Positions 7,344-15,528 of a DNA stretch of 31,301 bases are shown here, piece by piece. Source of the stretch: an uncultured Lachnospiraceae bacterium (lineage in GTDB: Bacteria; Bacillota; Clostridia; Lachnospirales; Lachnospiraceae). The stretch spans positions 1 to 31,301 of the forward strand of contig CAKRNW010000012.1 in assembly GCA_934371505.1 (NCBI GenBank), written 5' to 3'. Position numbers and translations under genes: made by a program. A model generated the notes under the pieces. That model worked only from the letters and a program-made list of their open reading frames with translations, was not told the origin of the DNA and searched no databases. How positions within the stretch are numbered: position 1 is the first letter of the stretch; the number at the start of each line of letters is the position of its first letter.

Positions 7344-8399
7344 GTGGACATCACCGATTATCTGGATTTCTATGGTCTGGGGGAACTGGCAAGCCAGGTG
7401 GACGGACAATTTCCCGGCTGGAACCTTTCCTTTTCCCGGCTTTTGCAGGAAATTTTACAGGGAAATCTAAGGTCAGGACTGGACTATCTGTGGCAGGGAA
7501 TTCTCCAGGGGGTAAAAAGCAGTGTTTCTTCCTATTGGGAATTATTTTTACTGTTGCTGACCCTGGGAATCATCGCCTCTTTTTACCAGATTTTCGCCGC
7601 CTCCTTCCACAACCACCAGATTGCGGACACGGGGTATTACATCTTTTATGTGGCAATGATGGGCATTCTCATCAAAGCGTTTGTGAGCATGCAGGGGATT
7701 GCCGTGGAATTTTTAAACCAGATGGTGCTGTTTCTCCGGCTCTGTATCCCGGCGTTCTGCCTTTCTGTGGGCACGGCAACGGGGGGAGCCACCGCCACGG
7801 CAACCTATGGCAGTGCTTTATTCTTTTTATTTCTGGTGGAAAAGGTGCTGCGGAGCCTGGTTCTCCCGGCGTTAGAGGTGTATGTCCTTCTGTCCCTGAT
7901 GAATGGGCTGTGGGAGGAGGAGCGGTTAAACACCCTCCTTGATCAGATGAAAAGTCTGCTCCAGGGGGGGATGAAGTGGATGTTAGGGGGCGTGTGTGGC
8001 ATCACCTTTGTGCGAAACGCCATCCAGCCTGCGGTGGACAGCCTTACGGGTTCTGCCTTTCAGAAAATGGTTGCCAGTATTCCCGTGCTGGGCAACGCGG
8101 CGGATATTGCATGGCAGACCACCATGGGAGCCGCGGTTTTAGTAAAAAACGGGGTGGGGATTGCCCTGGTGATTCTGCTGGTGTTACTGGGAATCGTTCC
8201 CCTGTGCATGATTGGGGTGTTTACCTTACTTTTAAAGGCAGATGCCATTTTGCTGGGGCTGTTTCAGGACAACCGGAGTGTCCACTGCATGGAACGGATG
8301 GGAGAAGGGGGCGCTCTTTTGTTCCAGCTTTTACTTTCTGCCATGACCGTGTTTTTTCTCTTTATTGCCCTTACTGTTTTATTGACCAATGGAGGATAG
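7344..8399 (+). CDS. spoIIIAE: Stage III sporulation protein AE
   Basis: Large multi-pass membrane protein of the SpoIIIA channel. From a GTG at 7344, with AAGGAGG at about 7331-7337, the product has 351 residues. After an extracytoplasmic-type N-terminal region of about 65 residues come several long hydrophobic helices (ELFLLLLTLGIIASFY, YYIFYVAMMGILIKAF, a glycine/alanine-rich stretch GTATGGATATATYGSALFFLF, and two C-terminal helices). The region GVCGITFVRNAIQPAVDSLTG is typical of the family. B. subtilis SpoIIIAE is of similar size and begins with a signal peptide; none is obvious here. The stop lies 3 bp before spoIIIAF. Confidence 0.93.
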   Translation: MDITDYLDFYGLGELASQVDGQFPGWNLSFSRLLQEILQGNLRSGLDYLWQGILQGVKSSVSSYWELFLLLLTLGIIASFYQIFAASFHNHQIADTGYYIFYVAMMGILIKAFVSMQGIAVEFLNQMVLFLRLCIPAFCLSVGTATGGATATATYGSALFFLFLVEKVLRSLVLPALEVYVLLSLMNGLWEEERLNTLLDQMKSLLQGGMKWMLGGVCGITFVRNAIQPAVDSLTGSAFQKMVASIPVLGNAADIAWQTTMGAAVLVKNGVGIALVILLVLLGIVPLCMIGVFTLLLKADAILLGLFQDNRSVHCMERMGEGGALLFQLLLSAMTVFFLFIALTVLLTNGG

Positions 8400-8402
8400 A
8401 AG

Positions 8403-8831
8403 ATGGCGGCAATGAGCAGGCTGGTGGTATTTTCCTTATGTGTGACGGCACTTTGCAGGCTGTCGGCATCTACGCCCTATGAAAAATATGTGCGGTTTCT
8501 GGGGGCAATTCTGCTGGGTGCCCAGTTGGTGGGGCTGGTGCTTTCCATGGTGGGGCAGGATGGAAACAGTTTATGGGGTCAGATTGCGGAAAAGAGCATC
8601 CAGATGGAGGCGGATTTTTACGGGCAGACATCCGGGGAACTGGAAGTCCGGGCGGAGGAAATCCGGCAGCAGTTGTGGGAACAGTCAGAAAGCTACTGGA
8701 GTGCACAGTTACAGGAGGCAGAGGCGGAAACGGAAACCGGAGAGGAAACACAGGGGGAGACAGAGGGGGAAATTCTCCCTGTCCTCATCGAAGTGGAGCG
8801 AATCGGGAAACAGGAGGCAGACCATGAGTAA
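8403..8831 (+). CDS. spoIIIAF: Stage III sporulation protein AF
   Basis: Membrane-anchored subunit of the SpoIIIA complex with a ring-building fold related to EscJ/PrgK in characterised homologues. The 142-residue product has two N-terminal hydrophobic stretches (about 4-20 and 30-50) and a soluble C-terminal domain, here ending in an unusually glutamate-rich tail (EAEAETETGEETQGETEGE). GGAGG at 8391-8395, inside the end of spoIIIAE, is spaced 7 bp from the ATG. The stop overlaps the spoIIIAG start by 8 nt, implying coupled translation. The acidic tail is the only odd trait. Confidence 0.88.
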   Translation: MAAMSRLVVFSLCVTALCRLSASTPYEKYVRFLGAILLGAQLVGLVLSMVGQDGNSLWGQIAEKSIQMEADFYGQTSGELEVRAEEIRQQLWEQSESYWSAQLQEAEAETETGEETQGETEGEILPVLIEVERIGKQEADHE

Positions 8832-9429
8832 GCAGACCATCAGGGAGAAACTGCGGATGGACAGATGGAAAAAGGAGGACTATATCGTGCTGGCGCTGGT
8901 GGGGGTGTTACTTCTCATCATTGCCATGCCAGTGGAGCGCACTTCAGGAAAAAATGCTCCGGCAGTGGGGGAGGAATCCAAGGGGGCAGGCAGGGAGTTT
9001 TCCGCGGAGACGGACAGTACGGCGGATTCCTACGGGGAATACTGGGAGAAACGGCTGGAAACTGCTTTGTCCCAGATGGAAGGGGTGGGAAAGGCGAAGG
9101 TGATGATTACGCTGGAGGACAGCGGGGAAACCATTGTGGAGAAGGATGTGCCGCTACAGACCAGTACCACAAAAGAGCAGGACAGTGGGGGAGGCACCCG
9201 GCAGATACAGGACTATTCCAGCACGGAATCCACGGTGTTTTACACCGATGCAGAGGGAAGGCAGGTACCCTATGTGGTACGGGAGTCGGCGCCGAAAGTG
9301 ACGGGTGTGGTGGTCATTGCCCAGGGAGCAGGAAATGCAAAGGTAAAAGAACAGATTACCAGACTTTTGGAAGCATTATTTGATGTGGAAGCACATAAAG
9401 TAATAGTAGTCAAGATGAAAACCGGATAG
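8824..9429 (+). CDS. spoIIIAG: Stage III sporulation protein AG
   Basis: Forms the large stacked ring in the intermembrane space of the SpoIIIA-SpoIIQ channel in B. subtilis. The 201-residue product has a basic cytoplasmic N-terminus, one membrane helix (DYIVLALVGVLLLIIAM, about 19-35), a low-complexity linker, then a ring-building domain starting at YWEKRLETALSQMEGVGKAKVMITLE, continuing through a beta insertion (STESTVFYTDAEGRQVPYVVRE) and ending in PKVTGVVVIAQGAGNAKVKEQITRLLEALFDV. I choose ATG 8824, which overlaps the spoIIIAF stop. A longer in-frame start at 8479 would only translate spoIIIAF in the wrong frame. Confidence 0.94.
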   Translation: MSKQTIREKLRMDRWKKEDYIVLALVGVLLLIIAMPVERTSGKNAPAVGEESKGAGREFSAETDSTADSYGEYWEKRLETALSQMEGVGKAKVMITLEDSGETIVEKDVPLQTSTTKEQDSGGGTRQIQDYSSTESTVFYTDAEGRQVPYVVRESAPKVTGVVVIAQGAGNAKVKEQITRLLEALFDVEAHKVIVVKMKTG

Positions 9430-9443
9430 AAGGGAAGAAGAAA

Positions 9444-10262
9444 ATGAAAGGCATATGTAAAAAGAACCAGGTGATGATTACGGCGCTGGCAATTATGATC
9501 GGCGTGGCGGGGTATCTCCATTTTGCTCAGGGAAAGATTTCAAAAGAGGAACTGACAGCCACACCGGCAAGCTCGGAGCAGGTGTTAAACAGTGGCATTG
9601 TAGTTGAAAATTACACGGCAGGAGAGGTGGAAAATGCGGCCTCGGACGAAATCGGTATGCTGGATATTTCCTCAGAGGACCTGGAGGCAGCAGGTGTTAC
9701 CGATATTGAAAGTCTGGACAGCGATCCGGATCTGGTCACCCAGGACTATCTGGAGAGCGGTATGCTCACGGACAGTGCGGCGGATCTGGAGGCAGCAGGT
9801 GTTACAGAAGGAAGTGAAGATGCCCTTGCCTCTGTGGATGTGCCCCAGGAAAATGTGCAGGAGGACTTAGGCCAGGGGGAGATTCCCGGTCAGGCAGTCT
9901 TTACCTCCACTACGACGGTCTCCTCTCTGGCGGGGGCGAAGCTTTCCAAGGAGCAGACCAGAGCCCGGAACAAAGAAACGCTTCTGGAAATTATCAACAA
10001 CGAGGCGTTGAGTGAAACCCAGAAACAGTCGGCCGTGGATACCATGGTAGCCATGACCCGGATTGCAGAGATGGAGACAGCGGCAGAACTTTTGCTGGAG
10101 GCGAAAGGGTTTGAGGATGTGGTAGTCAGCATTACCGGAAACACGGTGGATGTGGTTGTGGCAAATGAGGAGCTAACCGGAGCAAAATGTGCCCAGATCG
10201 AGGATATTGTGCAGCGTAAGACCGGTATAGCACCGGAAAATATCATAATCAGCACAAATTAA
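9444..10262 (+). CDS. spoIIIAH: Stage III sporulation protein AH
   Basis: Mother-cell partner of forespore SpoIIQ; together they bridge the two membranes around the forespore. The 272-residue product has a short N-terminus, one membrane helix (VMITALAIMIGVAGYLHFA, about 10-28), a long acidic linker (about 30-165) and the conserved C-terminal ring-building domain (ARNKETLLEIINNEALSETQKQSAVDTM, then AAELLLEAKGFEDVVVSITGNTVDVVV). It is longer than B. subtilis SpoIIIAH (about 218), and the extra length is in the linker. Part of that is an internal 35-residue duplication, GMLxxSxxDLEAAGVT at about 71 and 106. Last gene of the spoIIIA operon; no clear terminator follows before prfC. Confidence 0.95.
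   Translation: MKGICKKNQVMITALAIMIGVAGYLHFAQGKISKEELTATPASSEQVLNSGIVVENYTAGEVENAASDEIGMLDISSEDLEAAGVTDIESLDSDPDLVTQDYLESGMLTDSAADLEAAGVTEGSEDALASVDVPQENVQEDLGQGEIPGQAVFTSTTTVSSLAGAKLSKEQTRARNKETLLEIINNEALSETQKQSAVDTMVAMTRIAEMETAAELLLEAKGFEDVVVSITGNTVDVVVANEELTGAKCAQIEDIVQRKTGIAPENIIISTN
9681..9805 (+). repeat. In-frame direct repeat inside spoIIIAH
   Basis: The 20-mer CTGGAGGCAGCAGGTGTTAC occurs exactly at 9681-9700 and at 9786-9805, 105 bp (35 codons) apart. Both copies encode LEAAGVT, inside longer similar peptides starting GML. It marks a duplication in the acidic linker of SpoIIIAH. Confidence 0.9.
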
Positions 10263-10283
10263 GGCAAATTAAGCAGATGATGC

Positions 10284-10313
10284 TTTGCACAAAGGGCAGG
10301 GATATGATAGTAT
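10284..10313 (+). promoter_or_regulatory. Candidate extended -10 promoter of prfC
   Basis: TTTGCA (10284-10289), then 18 bp, then TAGTAT (10308-10313) preceded by TGA, giving an extended -10 of the TGN type. The arrangement closely resembles the better-matched promoter at 13249-13277 upstream of the YqhY gene. The -10 hexamer itself matches the consensus at only four of six bases. Confidence 0.45.
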
Positions 10314-10356
10314 AGAAAGGTTGAAAGTGATATTTAATTGATGGAGGAACAGCACA

Positions 10357-11952
10357 ATGGCAAATTATACGGAAGAGATTAACAGGCGCAGAACCTTTGC
10401 TATCATATCCCACCCCGATGCCGGAAAAACCACACTGACGGAGAAATTCCTGCTCTATGGCGGACAGATTAACCTGGCAGGAAGCGTAAAGGGAAAAGCG
10501 ACAGCCAGACATGCGGTTTCGGACTGGATGGAAATCGAGAAGGAGCGAGGTATTTCTGTAACTTCCTCTGTATTGCAGTTTGAATATGACGGATATTGTA
10601 TCAACATTCTGGATACACCGGGACATCAGGATTTCTCGGAGGATACCTACCGTACCTTGATGGCGGCAGATTCTGCGGTGATGGTCATTGATGCATCCAA
10701 AGGCGTGGAGGCGCAGACCAGAAAACTGTTTAAAGTCTGCGGAATGCGCGGTATTCCTATTTTTACTTTTATCAATAAAATGGATCGTGATGCCAACGAT
10801 ACCTTTGATTTGTTAGATGAGATTGAGAAGGAGTTAGGAATTGCTACCTGCCCGATGAACTGGCCGATCGGTTCCGGAAAAGGCTTTAAGGGTGTGTATG
10901 ACAGACAGAAATCCTGTGTCATCACCTACTCCGACACCGAGAAGGGAACCAAGGAAGGTGAGGCAACAGAAATTGCCCTGGATGATGAGGACAAGCTGTT
11001 GAGCTATGTAGGGGAGGAAGCCAAAGAGAAACTGTTTGGCGAAATCGAACTCTTGGATGGTGCCAGTGCAGCCTTTGATTTAGAACAAGTGCGTGCCGGT
11101 AAACTGACACCTGTGTTTTTCGGCTCTGCACTGACGAACTTCGGCGTGGAAATTTTCCTGCAGCATTTCTTACAGATGGCGACACCGCCTCTTCCCAGGA
11201 AAGCGGATATCGGACTGATTCAGCCCGCCGAAAAGGAATTTTCCGCCTTTGTGTTTAAGATTCAGGCCAATATGAATAAAGCACACCGGGATCGAATCGC
11301 ATTCATGCGTATCTGTTCCGGAAAATTTGATGCCCAGAAGGAAGTAAAGCATATCCAGAGTGGCAAAGTGATGCGTTTGTCCCAGCCCCAGCAGATTATG
11401 GCAGATGAACGTAAAATCTTAAATGAGGCTTATGCGGGAGACATTATCGGTGTCTTTGATCCGGGAATCTTTTCCATCGGAGATACGCTGTGCAGTCCTA
11501 AGGACCAGTTCCGGTATGAGGGAATCCCTACCTTTGCGCCGGAGCATTTTGCGAGGGTTCGCCAGATTGATACCATGAAGCGGAAACAGTTCGTAAAGGG
11601 AATCAACCAGATTGCCCAGGAGGGTGCCATTCAGATCTTCCAGGAGGTGAATTCCGGCATGGAGGAGATTATTGTAGGCGTAGTGGGTGTCCTGCAGTTT
11701 GATGTGCTGAAGTACCGTCTGGAGAATGAATATAATGTGGAAATCCGGTTGGAGAATCTGCCCTATGAGCATATCCGCTGGATTGAAAATAAAGAAGAGG
11801 TGGATCTGGACAAACTGACCGGAACCTCCGATATGAAGAAAATTATGGACTTAAAGGGCAATCCTTTATTGTTATTTGTCAATGCCTGGAGTGTGGGCAT
11901 GGTTCTGGACCGAAATAAGGGATTGGTTCTGTCTGAATTTGGTCGTGGCTAA
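10357..11952 (+). CDS. prfC: Peptide chain release factor 3
   Basis: Translational GTPase that recycles RF1 and RF2 from the ribosome after termination. The 531-residue product has the RF3 length. It carries the G1 loop SHPDAGKTT (residues about 18-26), the G2 region GISVTSSV, G3 DTPGHQDFSEDT and G4 NKMDRD, then the RF3-specific C-terminal part (FKIQANMNKAHRDRIAFMRICSGKF, VGVVGVLQFDVLKYRLENEY). The QDFSEDTYRTL sequence after G3 distinguishes RF3 from EF-G. GGAGG at 10343-10347 is spaced 9 bp from the ATG. B. subtilis lacks prfC, but many Clostridia have it. Here it sits where accBC lies in the B. subtilis order and is followed 12 bp later by the transglutaminase gene. Confidence 0.97.
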   Translation: MANYTEEINRRRTFAIISHPDAGKTTLTEKFLLYGGQINLAGSVKGKATARHAVSDWMEIEKERGISVTSSVLQFEYDGYCINILDTPGHQDFSEDTYRTLMAADSAVMVIDASKGVEAQTRKLFKVCGMRGIPIFTFINKMDRDANDTFDLLDEIEKELGIATCPMNWPIGSGKGFKGVYDRQKSCVITYSDTEKGTKEGEATEIALDDEDKLLSYVGEEAKEKLFGEIELLDGASAAFDLEQVRAGKLTPVFFGSALTNFGVEIFLQHFLQMATPPLPRKADIGLIQPAEKEFSAFVFKIQANMNKAHRDRIAFMRICSGKFDAQKEVKHIQSGKVMRLSQPQQIMADERKILNEAYAGDIIGVFDPGIFSIGDTLCSPKDQFRYEGIPTFAPEHFARVRQIDTMKRKQFVKGINQIAQEGAIQIFQEVNSGMEEIIVGVVGVLQFDVLKYRLENEYNVEIRLENLPYEHIRWIENKEEVDLDKLTGTSDMKKIMDLKGNPLLLFVNAWSVGMVLDRNKGLVLSEFGRG

Positions 11953-11964
11953 AAGGAGTTGTGA

Positions 11965-13239
11965 ATGAAGAAGCTGCTTGTCTCTGTCGCAGTCCTGGTG
12001 TCACTGTGTGCGTTAATTTTTTTGAGTTATACCTGGGTCACCGGAAAAGGCGATCCATATGCGGAAGAACTCCCACAGATTCCACAGGAAAAAAGCGCTA
12101 CAGATGGAATATTGCCGGAGGAACAGGAACTTTGGGACAGGAAAAGTGAAGAACCGGAAGAGTCCCGGGAACGTGCTGCCGCAGGGGAGACGAAGGTGGA
12201 AAATGGTGTTCCGCGGCAGGTATGTCACCGTACCGGCTATGCTTATGATACCCTGCCGGTGGATCAGAAGACATTATATGACGAGATACTGGAGGGACTG
12301 GAAAACAGGGAGCAGGAGTCGGATCTGTCAACAGTGGACGAGACTACGCTTTCCAAAGTGTTTCAGTGTGTGATAAATGATCATCCGGAGATCTTTTATG
12401 TGGACGGATATACCTATACGAAGTACAAGACCGGAAATGAGATTACACAGATTACATTCCACGGCAATTATATCTATGATGGAGAAGAAATTGCAGAGCG
12501 GCAGGAGAAAATTGAGACGCTGGTGGATGAAATTTTTGAGCAGATGCCTGTGGGAATGGATGATTACGGAACGGTCAGGTACCTGTATGAATATGTGATT
12601 GAACACACACAGTATCAGCTGGATGCACCGGACAGCCAGAATATCTGTTCCGTTTTTTTAAACGGAAAGAGCGTCTGTCAAGGGTATGCCAAGGCCTTAC
12701 AGTATCTGGTACAGGAGGCAGGGCTGGAGGCCACTCTGGTATTAGGCTATGTAGAGAATGGTGACGGACATGCCTGGGATCTGGTACAGATGGACGGCGA
12801 CTGGTATTATGTGGATCCCACCTGGGGAGACGCATCTTATCAGATGGAGGAAGGCAGCGGAGAGTATGAGGAGTCAGATACTCCCACCATGAATTATGAT
12901 TATCTGGGAGTGACTACCAGTCAGCTTCTGGTGACTCACCGCATTGACAATGTAGTTCCCATGCCGGTATGCGACAGCATGCGGGACAATTACTATGTGC
13001 GGGAAGGGGCTTATTTTACTGAGATTGACACGGAGCAGCTGCAACGGCTGTTTGACAGGGCAGTGCAGCAGGATAAAGCCGTAGTCACTTTAAAATGCAG
13101 TGATCATCAGCTTTATGAGCAGATGAAGGAATACCTGTTGACAAAGCAGAATGTCTTTTCCTATCTGGATGCAAAAGATGGGGTACTTGCCTATTATGAC
13201 AGCAGCGCCCAGTACACCATCGGGGTATGGATTCCGTAA
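11965..13239 (+). CDS. Membrane-anchored transglutaminase-like protein
   Basis: Predicted extracytoplasmic protein with a transglutaminase/protease core. Of its 424 residues, about 4-23 form an N-terminal membrane anchor or signal (LLVSVAVLVSLCALIFLSYTW). A charged linker runs to about residue 80. The core shows the Cys-His-Asp triad: Cys238 in GKSVCQGYAKAL, His269 in GDGHAWDLV and Asp284 in YYVDPTWGD. The segment TVRYLYEYVIEHTQY is also typical. The signal carries no clear lipobox. AAGGAG just upstream sets the ATG start, and the gene is 12 bp after prfC, so the two are probably cotranscribed. Relatives are often protease-like or wall-associated; substrate and role are unknown. Confidence 0.88.
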   Translation: MKKLLVSVAVLVSLCALIFLSYTWVTGKGDPYAEELPQIPQEKSATDGILPEEQELWDRKSEEPEESRERAAAGETKVENGVPRQVCHRTGYAYDTLPVDQKTLYDEILEGLENREQESDLSTVDETTLSKVFQCVINDHPEIFYVDGYTYTKYKTGNEITQITFHGNYIYDGEEIAERQEKIETLVDEIFEQMPVGMDDYGTVRYLYEYVIEHTQYQLDAPDSQNICSVFLNGKSVCQGYAKALQYLVQEAGLEATLVLGYVENGDGHAWDLVQMDGDWYYVDPTWGDASYQMEEGSGEYEESDTPTMNYDYLGVTTSQLLVTHRIDNVVPMPVCDSMRDNYYVREGAYFTEIDTEQLQRLFDRAVQQDKAVVTLKCSDHQLYEQMKEYLLTKQNVFSYLDAKDGVLAYYDSSAQYTIGVWIP

Positions 13240-13248
13240 ATAAAAGGC

Positions 13249-13277
13249 TTTGCAAAGTGACAGGGGTTTGATATAAT
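13249..13277 (+). promoter_or_regulatory. Sigma-A promoter of the YqhY-nusB-xseAB-ispA-dxs operon
   Basis: TTTGCA (13249-13254), 17 bp, then TATAAT (13272-13277), preceded by TGA as an extended -10. It begins 10 bp after the transglutaminase stop and gives a leader of about 20 nt before the ribosome binding site AAGGTGG (13290-13296). It also shows that the in-frame GTG at 13278 cannot be the start of the next gene. Confidence 0.7.
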
Positions 13278-13304
13278 GTGATAAATGGAAAGGTGGAAAA
13301 GCAG

Positions 13305-13664
13305 ATGGAAAAGGAACTGGATGGAAATATCGGAAGTGTTAAGATTGCAGATGATGTAGTGGCAATGATTGCCGGCCTGGCAGCCACCGAGGTAGAGGGC
13401 GTATCTGCAATGGCAGACAACATCACGAACGAACTGATGAGCCGTGTGGGTATGAAGAAACTGTCCAAGGGTGTCAAGGTTGAGATGAGCCAGAAGAAGG
13501 TATATGTGGATCTGGCAGTGATGATGGAGTATGGCTATAATATCCCTGCAACCTGTCAGAAGGTGCAGAGCAAGGTACAGAGTGCCATTGAAAACATGAC
13601 GGGCTTAGAAGTGGCGAATGTAAATATCCGCATCGCAGGAGTACATGTCCCACAGAACAGATAG
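13305..13664 (+). CDS. Asp23/Gls24 family protein, YqhY-like
   Basis: Member of the Asp23/Gls24 family; B. subtilis YqhY, encoded in the same place before nusB, is the closest counterpart by position. The 119-residue product contains the family core GSVKIADDVVAMIAGLAATEVEGVSAMA near the N-terminus, the VEMSQKKVYVDLAVMMEYGYNIPATCQKVQ segment, and VANVNIRIAGVHVP at the end. The molecular function of the family is unsettled: YqhY has been linked to acetyl-CoA carboxylase control, and Asp23 proteins to envelope stress. Start ATG 13305, with AAGGTGG spaced 8 bp. First gene of the operon. accBC, its usual B. subtilis neighbours, are absent here. Confidence 0.92.
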   Translation: MEKELDGNIGSVKIADDVVAMIAGLAATEVEGVSAMADNITNELMSRVGMKKLSKGVKVEMSQKKVYVDLAVMMEYGYNIPATCQKVQSKVQSAIENMTGLEVANVNIRIAGVHVPQNR

Positions 13665-13674
13665 GACGAGAGAG

Positions 13675-14073
13675 ATGATGAGTAGAAGACAGCTGCGTGA
13701 GCAGATTTTTAAACTGCTGTTTCGCGTGGAGTTTAATGCACCGGAAGATATGCCGGAGCAGAAGGAACTGTTTTTTGAAGAGACAGAATCCGCTTCCGAG
13801 CAGGATCAGAAATACATTGATGAAAAATATGGGAAGCTCATGGATGTACTTCCTTTTATTGATGAGCAGATTAATGAGAAGGCATCCGGATGGACAACAG
13901 AGCGCATGGGCAAGGTGGAACTGACCATTCTGCGTCTGGCAGTATTTGAAATCCTGCATGACGAGACCGTTCCGGCTTCTGTAGCCATCAATGAAGCAGT
14001 GGAACTGGCAAAGAAATTCGGACAGGATGAATCACCTGCATTTGTGAATGGCATTTTAGCCAAATTTGCATAG
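13675..14073 (+). CDS. nusB: Transcription antitermination factor NusB
   Basis: RNA-binding helical protein that, with NusE (S10), loads on boxA in rRNA leaders to prevent premature termination. The 132-residue product has the NusB N-terminus SRRQLREQIFKLLFRVEF and the conserved C-terminal half WTTERMGKVELTILRLAVFEIL, then VAINEAVELAKKFGQDESPAFVNGILAKF. Two ATG codons stand side by side at 13675 and 13678; either could be used. An in-frame start at 13645 lies inside the previous gene and is rejected. It follows the YqhY gene by 10 bp, as in B. subtilis. Confidence 0.96.
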   Translation: MMSRRQLREQIFKLLFRVEFNAPEDMPEQKELFFEETESASEQDQKYIDEKYGKLMDVLPFIDEQINEKASGWTTERMGKVELTILRLAVFEILHDETVPASVAINEAVELAKKFGQDESPAFVNGILAKFA

Positions 14074-14096
14074 CAAATAGCATAGACATAACTGTT

Positions 14097-15356
14097 ATGG
14101 GGAAAGCAATGCAAAACGTTTATACAGTCGCACAGGTAAATGCTTACATCAAAAATATGTTCACGCAGGATTTTATGATGCAGTCTATCTTCGTTAAGGG
14201 CGAAGTGAGCAACTGCAAATATCATTCTTCGGGACATATTTATTTTACGTTAAAGGATGAGAAGGGTTCCATCGCTTGCGTTATGTTTGCCGGAAACCGG
14301 GCGGGACTGAGGTTCCGTATGGAAGAAGGCCAACAGGTCGTCGTATTTGGAACCATCGATGTGTACGAGAGAGACGGAAAATACCAGATGTATGCCAAGC
14401 AGATTGCGTTGGATGGAGCCGGTGTACTGTATGAACGTTTTGAACGTTTAAAGGAAGAATTGGAAGAACTGGGGATGTTCGCCCCGGAATATAAACAGCC
14501 CATTCCCCGTTTTATTCAGAAACTGGGCGTAGTTACAGCACCTACGGGAGCTGCTGTACAGGATATTATCAATATCACTACAAGGCGCAACCCCTATGTA
14601 CAGATCATTCTTTACCCGGCGATCGTCCAGGGCGATCAGGCAGCGCAGAGCGTGGTCAACGGTATCCATGCATTGGAAAGGCTGGGTGTGGATGTGATGA
14701 TTGTGGGACGGGGCGGTGGTTCCATTGAGGACTTGTGGGCTTTCAATGAAAAAATCGTGGCACAGGCAGTGTTTGACTGCTGTGTTCCCATTATCTCTGC
14801 GGTGGGACATGAGACGGATACCACGATTATCGACTATGTAGCAGATTTACGGGCACCTACTCCATCGGCGGCAGCAGAACTGGCAGTATATGATGTGAAT
14901 CAGTTCCTTCTCACCCTGGATGGTTGCGAAGATGAGCTGATGCGTTGCATGGAGAACCGGTTGGAGGCAGCCAGGCTTAAGTATCGAAATCTGGAGTTAC
15001 AGTTACAGCATGTCAGTCCCCAGGGGAAACTCACAGAGCAAAGAAACAAGATGAAGCAGTTGGCGCAGCGGCTGCAAAGCAGCATGGAACGCAGACTGAC
15101 AGGCAGCCGACACGAATGGGATGTGTATTTTGAAAAATTAAAAGGTTTGTCCCCTTTGGATAAATTAAAACAGGGATATTCCTACAGCACGTACGGGGAG
15201 GGGAAAACCTTGAAGGATATTACCGATGTGAACCCGGGAGATGCCATTTGCGTCTATGTGGGAAACGGACGGATTGATGCCACGGTGCAGGAAACCCGGA
15301 GCATGAAATGGGAGGAGTCTTTGGATGGAAGAAATGAATCTGGAAGAGACCTTTAA
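14097..15356 (+). CDS. xseA: Exodeoxyribonuclease VII large subunit
   Basis: Catalytic subunit of exonuclease VII, which degrades single-stranded DNA from both ends. The product, up to 419 residues, has an N-terminal OB-fold domain (about 1-100: VYTVAQVNAYIKNMF, FVKGEVSNCKYHSSGHIYFTLKD), the catalytic core (GVVTAPTGAAVQDIINITTRRNP, then VDVMIVGRGGGSIEDLWAFNEK and SAVGHETDTTIIDYVADLRAPTPSAAAEL), a coiled-coil and a short C-terminal segment (GYSYSTYGEG). The start may be ATG 14097 or ATG 14109; a GGGGA lies just before the second, and neither has a strong ribosome binding site. It directly follows nusB, with no folD between them as there is in B. subtilis. Confidence 0.96.
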   Translation: MGKAMQNVYTVAQVNAYIKNMFTQDFMMQSIFVKGEVSNCKYHSSGHIYFTLKDEKGSIACVMFAGNRAGLRFRMEEGQQVVVFGTIDVYERDGKYQMYAKQIALDGAGVLYERFERLKEELEELGMFAPEYKQPIPRFIQKLGVVTAPTGAAVQDIINITTRRNPYVQIILYPAIVQGDQAAQSVVNGIHALERLGVDVMIVGRGGGSIEDLWAFNEKIVAQAVFDCCVPIISAVGHETDTTIIDYVADLRAPTPSAAAELAVYDVNQFLLTLDGCEDELMRCMENRLEAARLKYRNLELQLQHVSPQGKLTEQRNKMKQLAQRLQSSMERRLTGSRHEWDVYFEKLKGLSPLDKLKQGYSYSTYGEGKTLKDITDVNPGDAICVYVGNGRIDATVQETRSMKWEESLDGRNESGRDL

Positions 15357-15528
15357 GAAATTACAGGAGACAGTAGAAAGTCTGGAAACGGATTCTATCA
15401 GCTTGGAGGATTCCTTTACCAAATATGAGGAAGGCATGCGTCTGTTGAAATCCTGCCATGACAAGATTGATATGGTGGAAAAGAAAGTACGGAGCTTAAA
15501 CGAAGCAGGTGATTTGGATGAATTTTGA
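15325..15528 (+). CDS. xseB: Exodeoxyribonuclease VII small subunit
   Basis: Small helical subunit that binds the coiled-coil of XseA and is needed for ExoVII activity. The 67-residue product carries the family signature: LEETFKKLQETVESLETDSISLEDSFTKYEEGMRLLKSC. Length is typical. GGGAGGAG just upstream at about 15310-15317 supports ATG 15325. The gene overlaps the end of xseA by 32 nt in another frame and overlaps the ispA start by 11 nt, so translation of all three is probably coupled. Confidence 0.95.
   Translation: MEEMNLEETFKKLQETVESLETDSISLEDSFTKYEEGMRLLKSCHDKIDMVEKKVRSLNEAGDLDEF

Noticed and set aside
8479..8823. N-terminal extension of spoIIIAG
   Set aside because: This stretch is spoIIIAF read in another frame; ATG 8824 gives the normal SpoIIIAG N-terminus and membrane helix.
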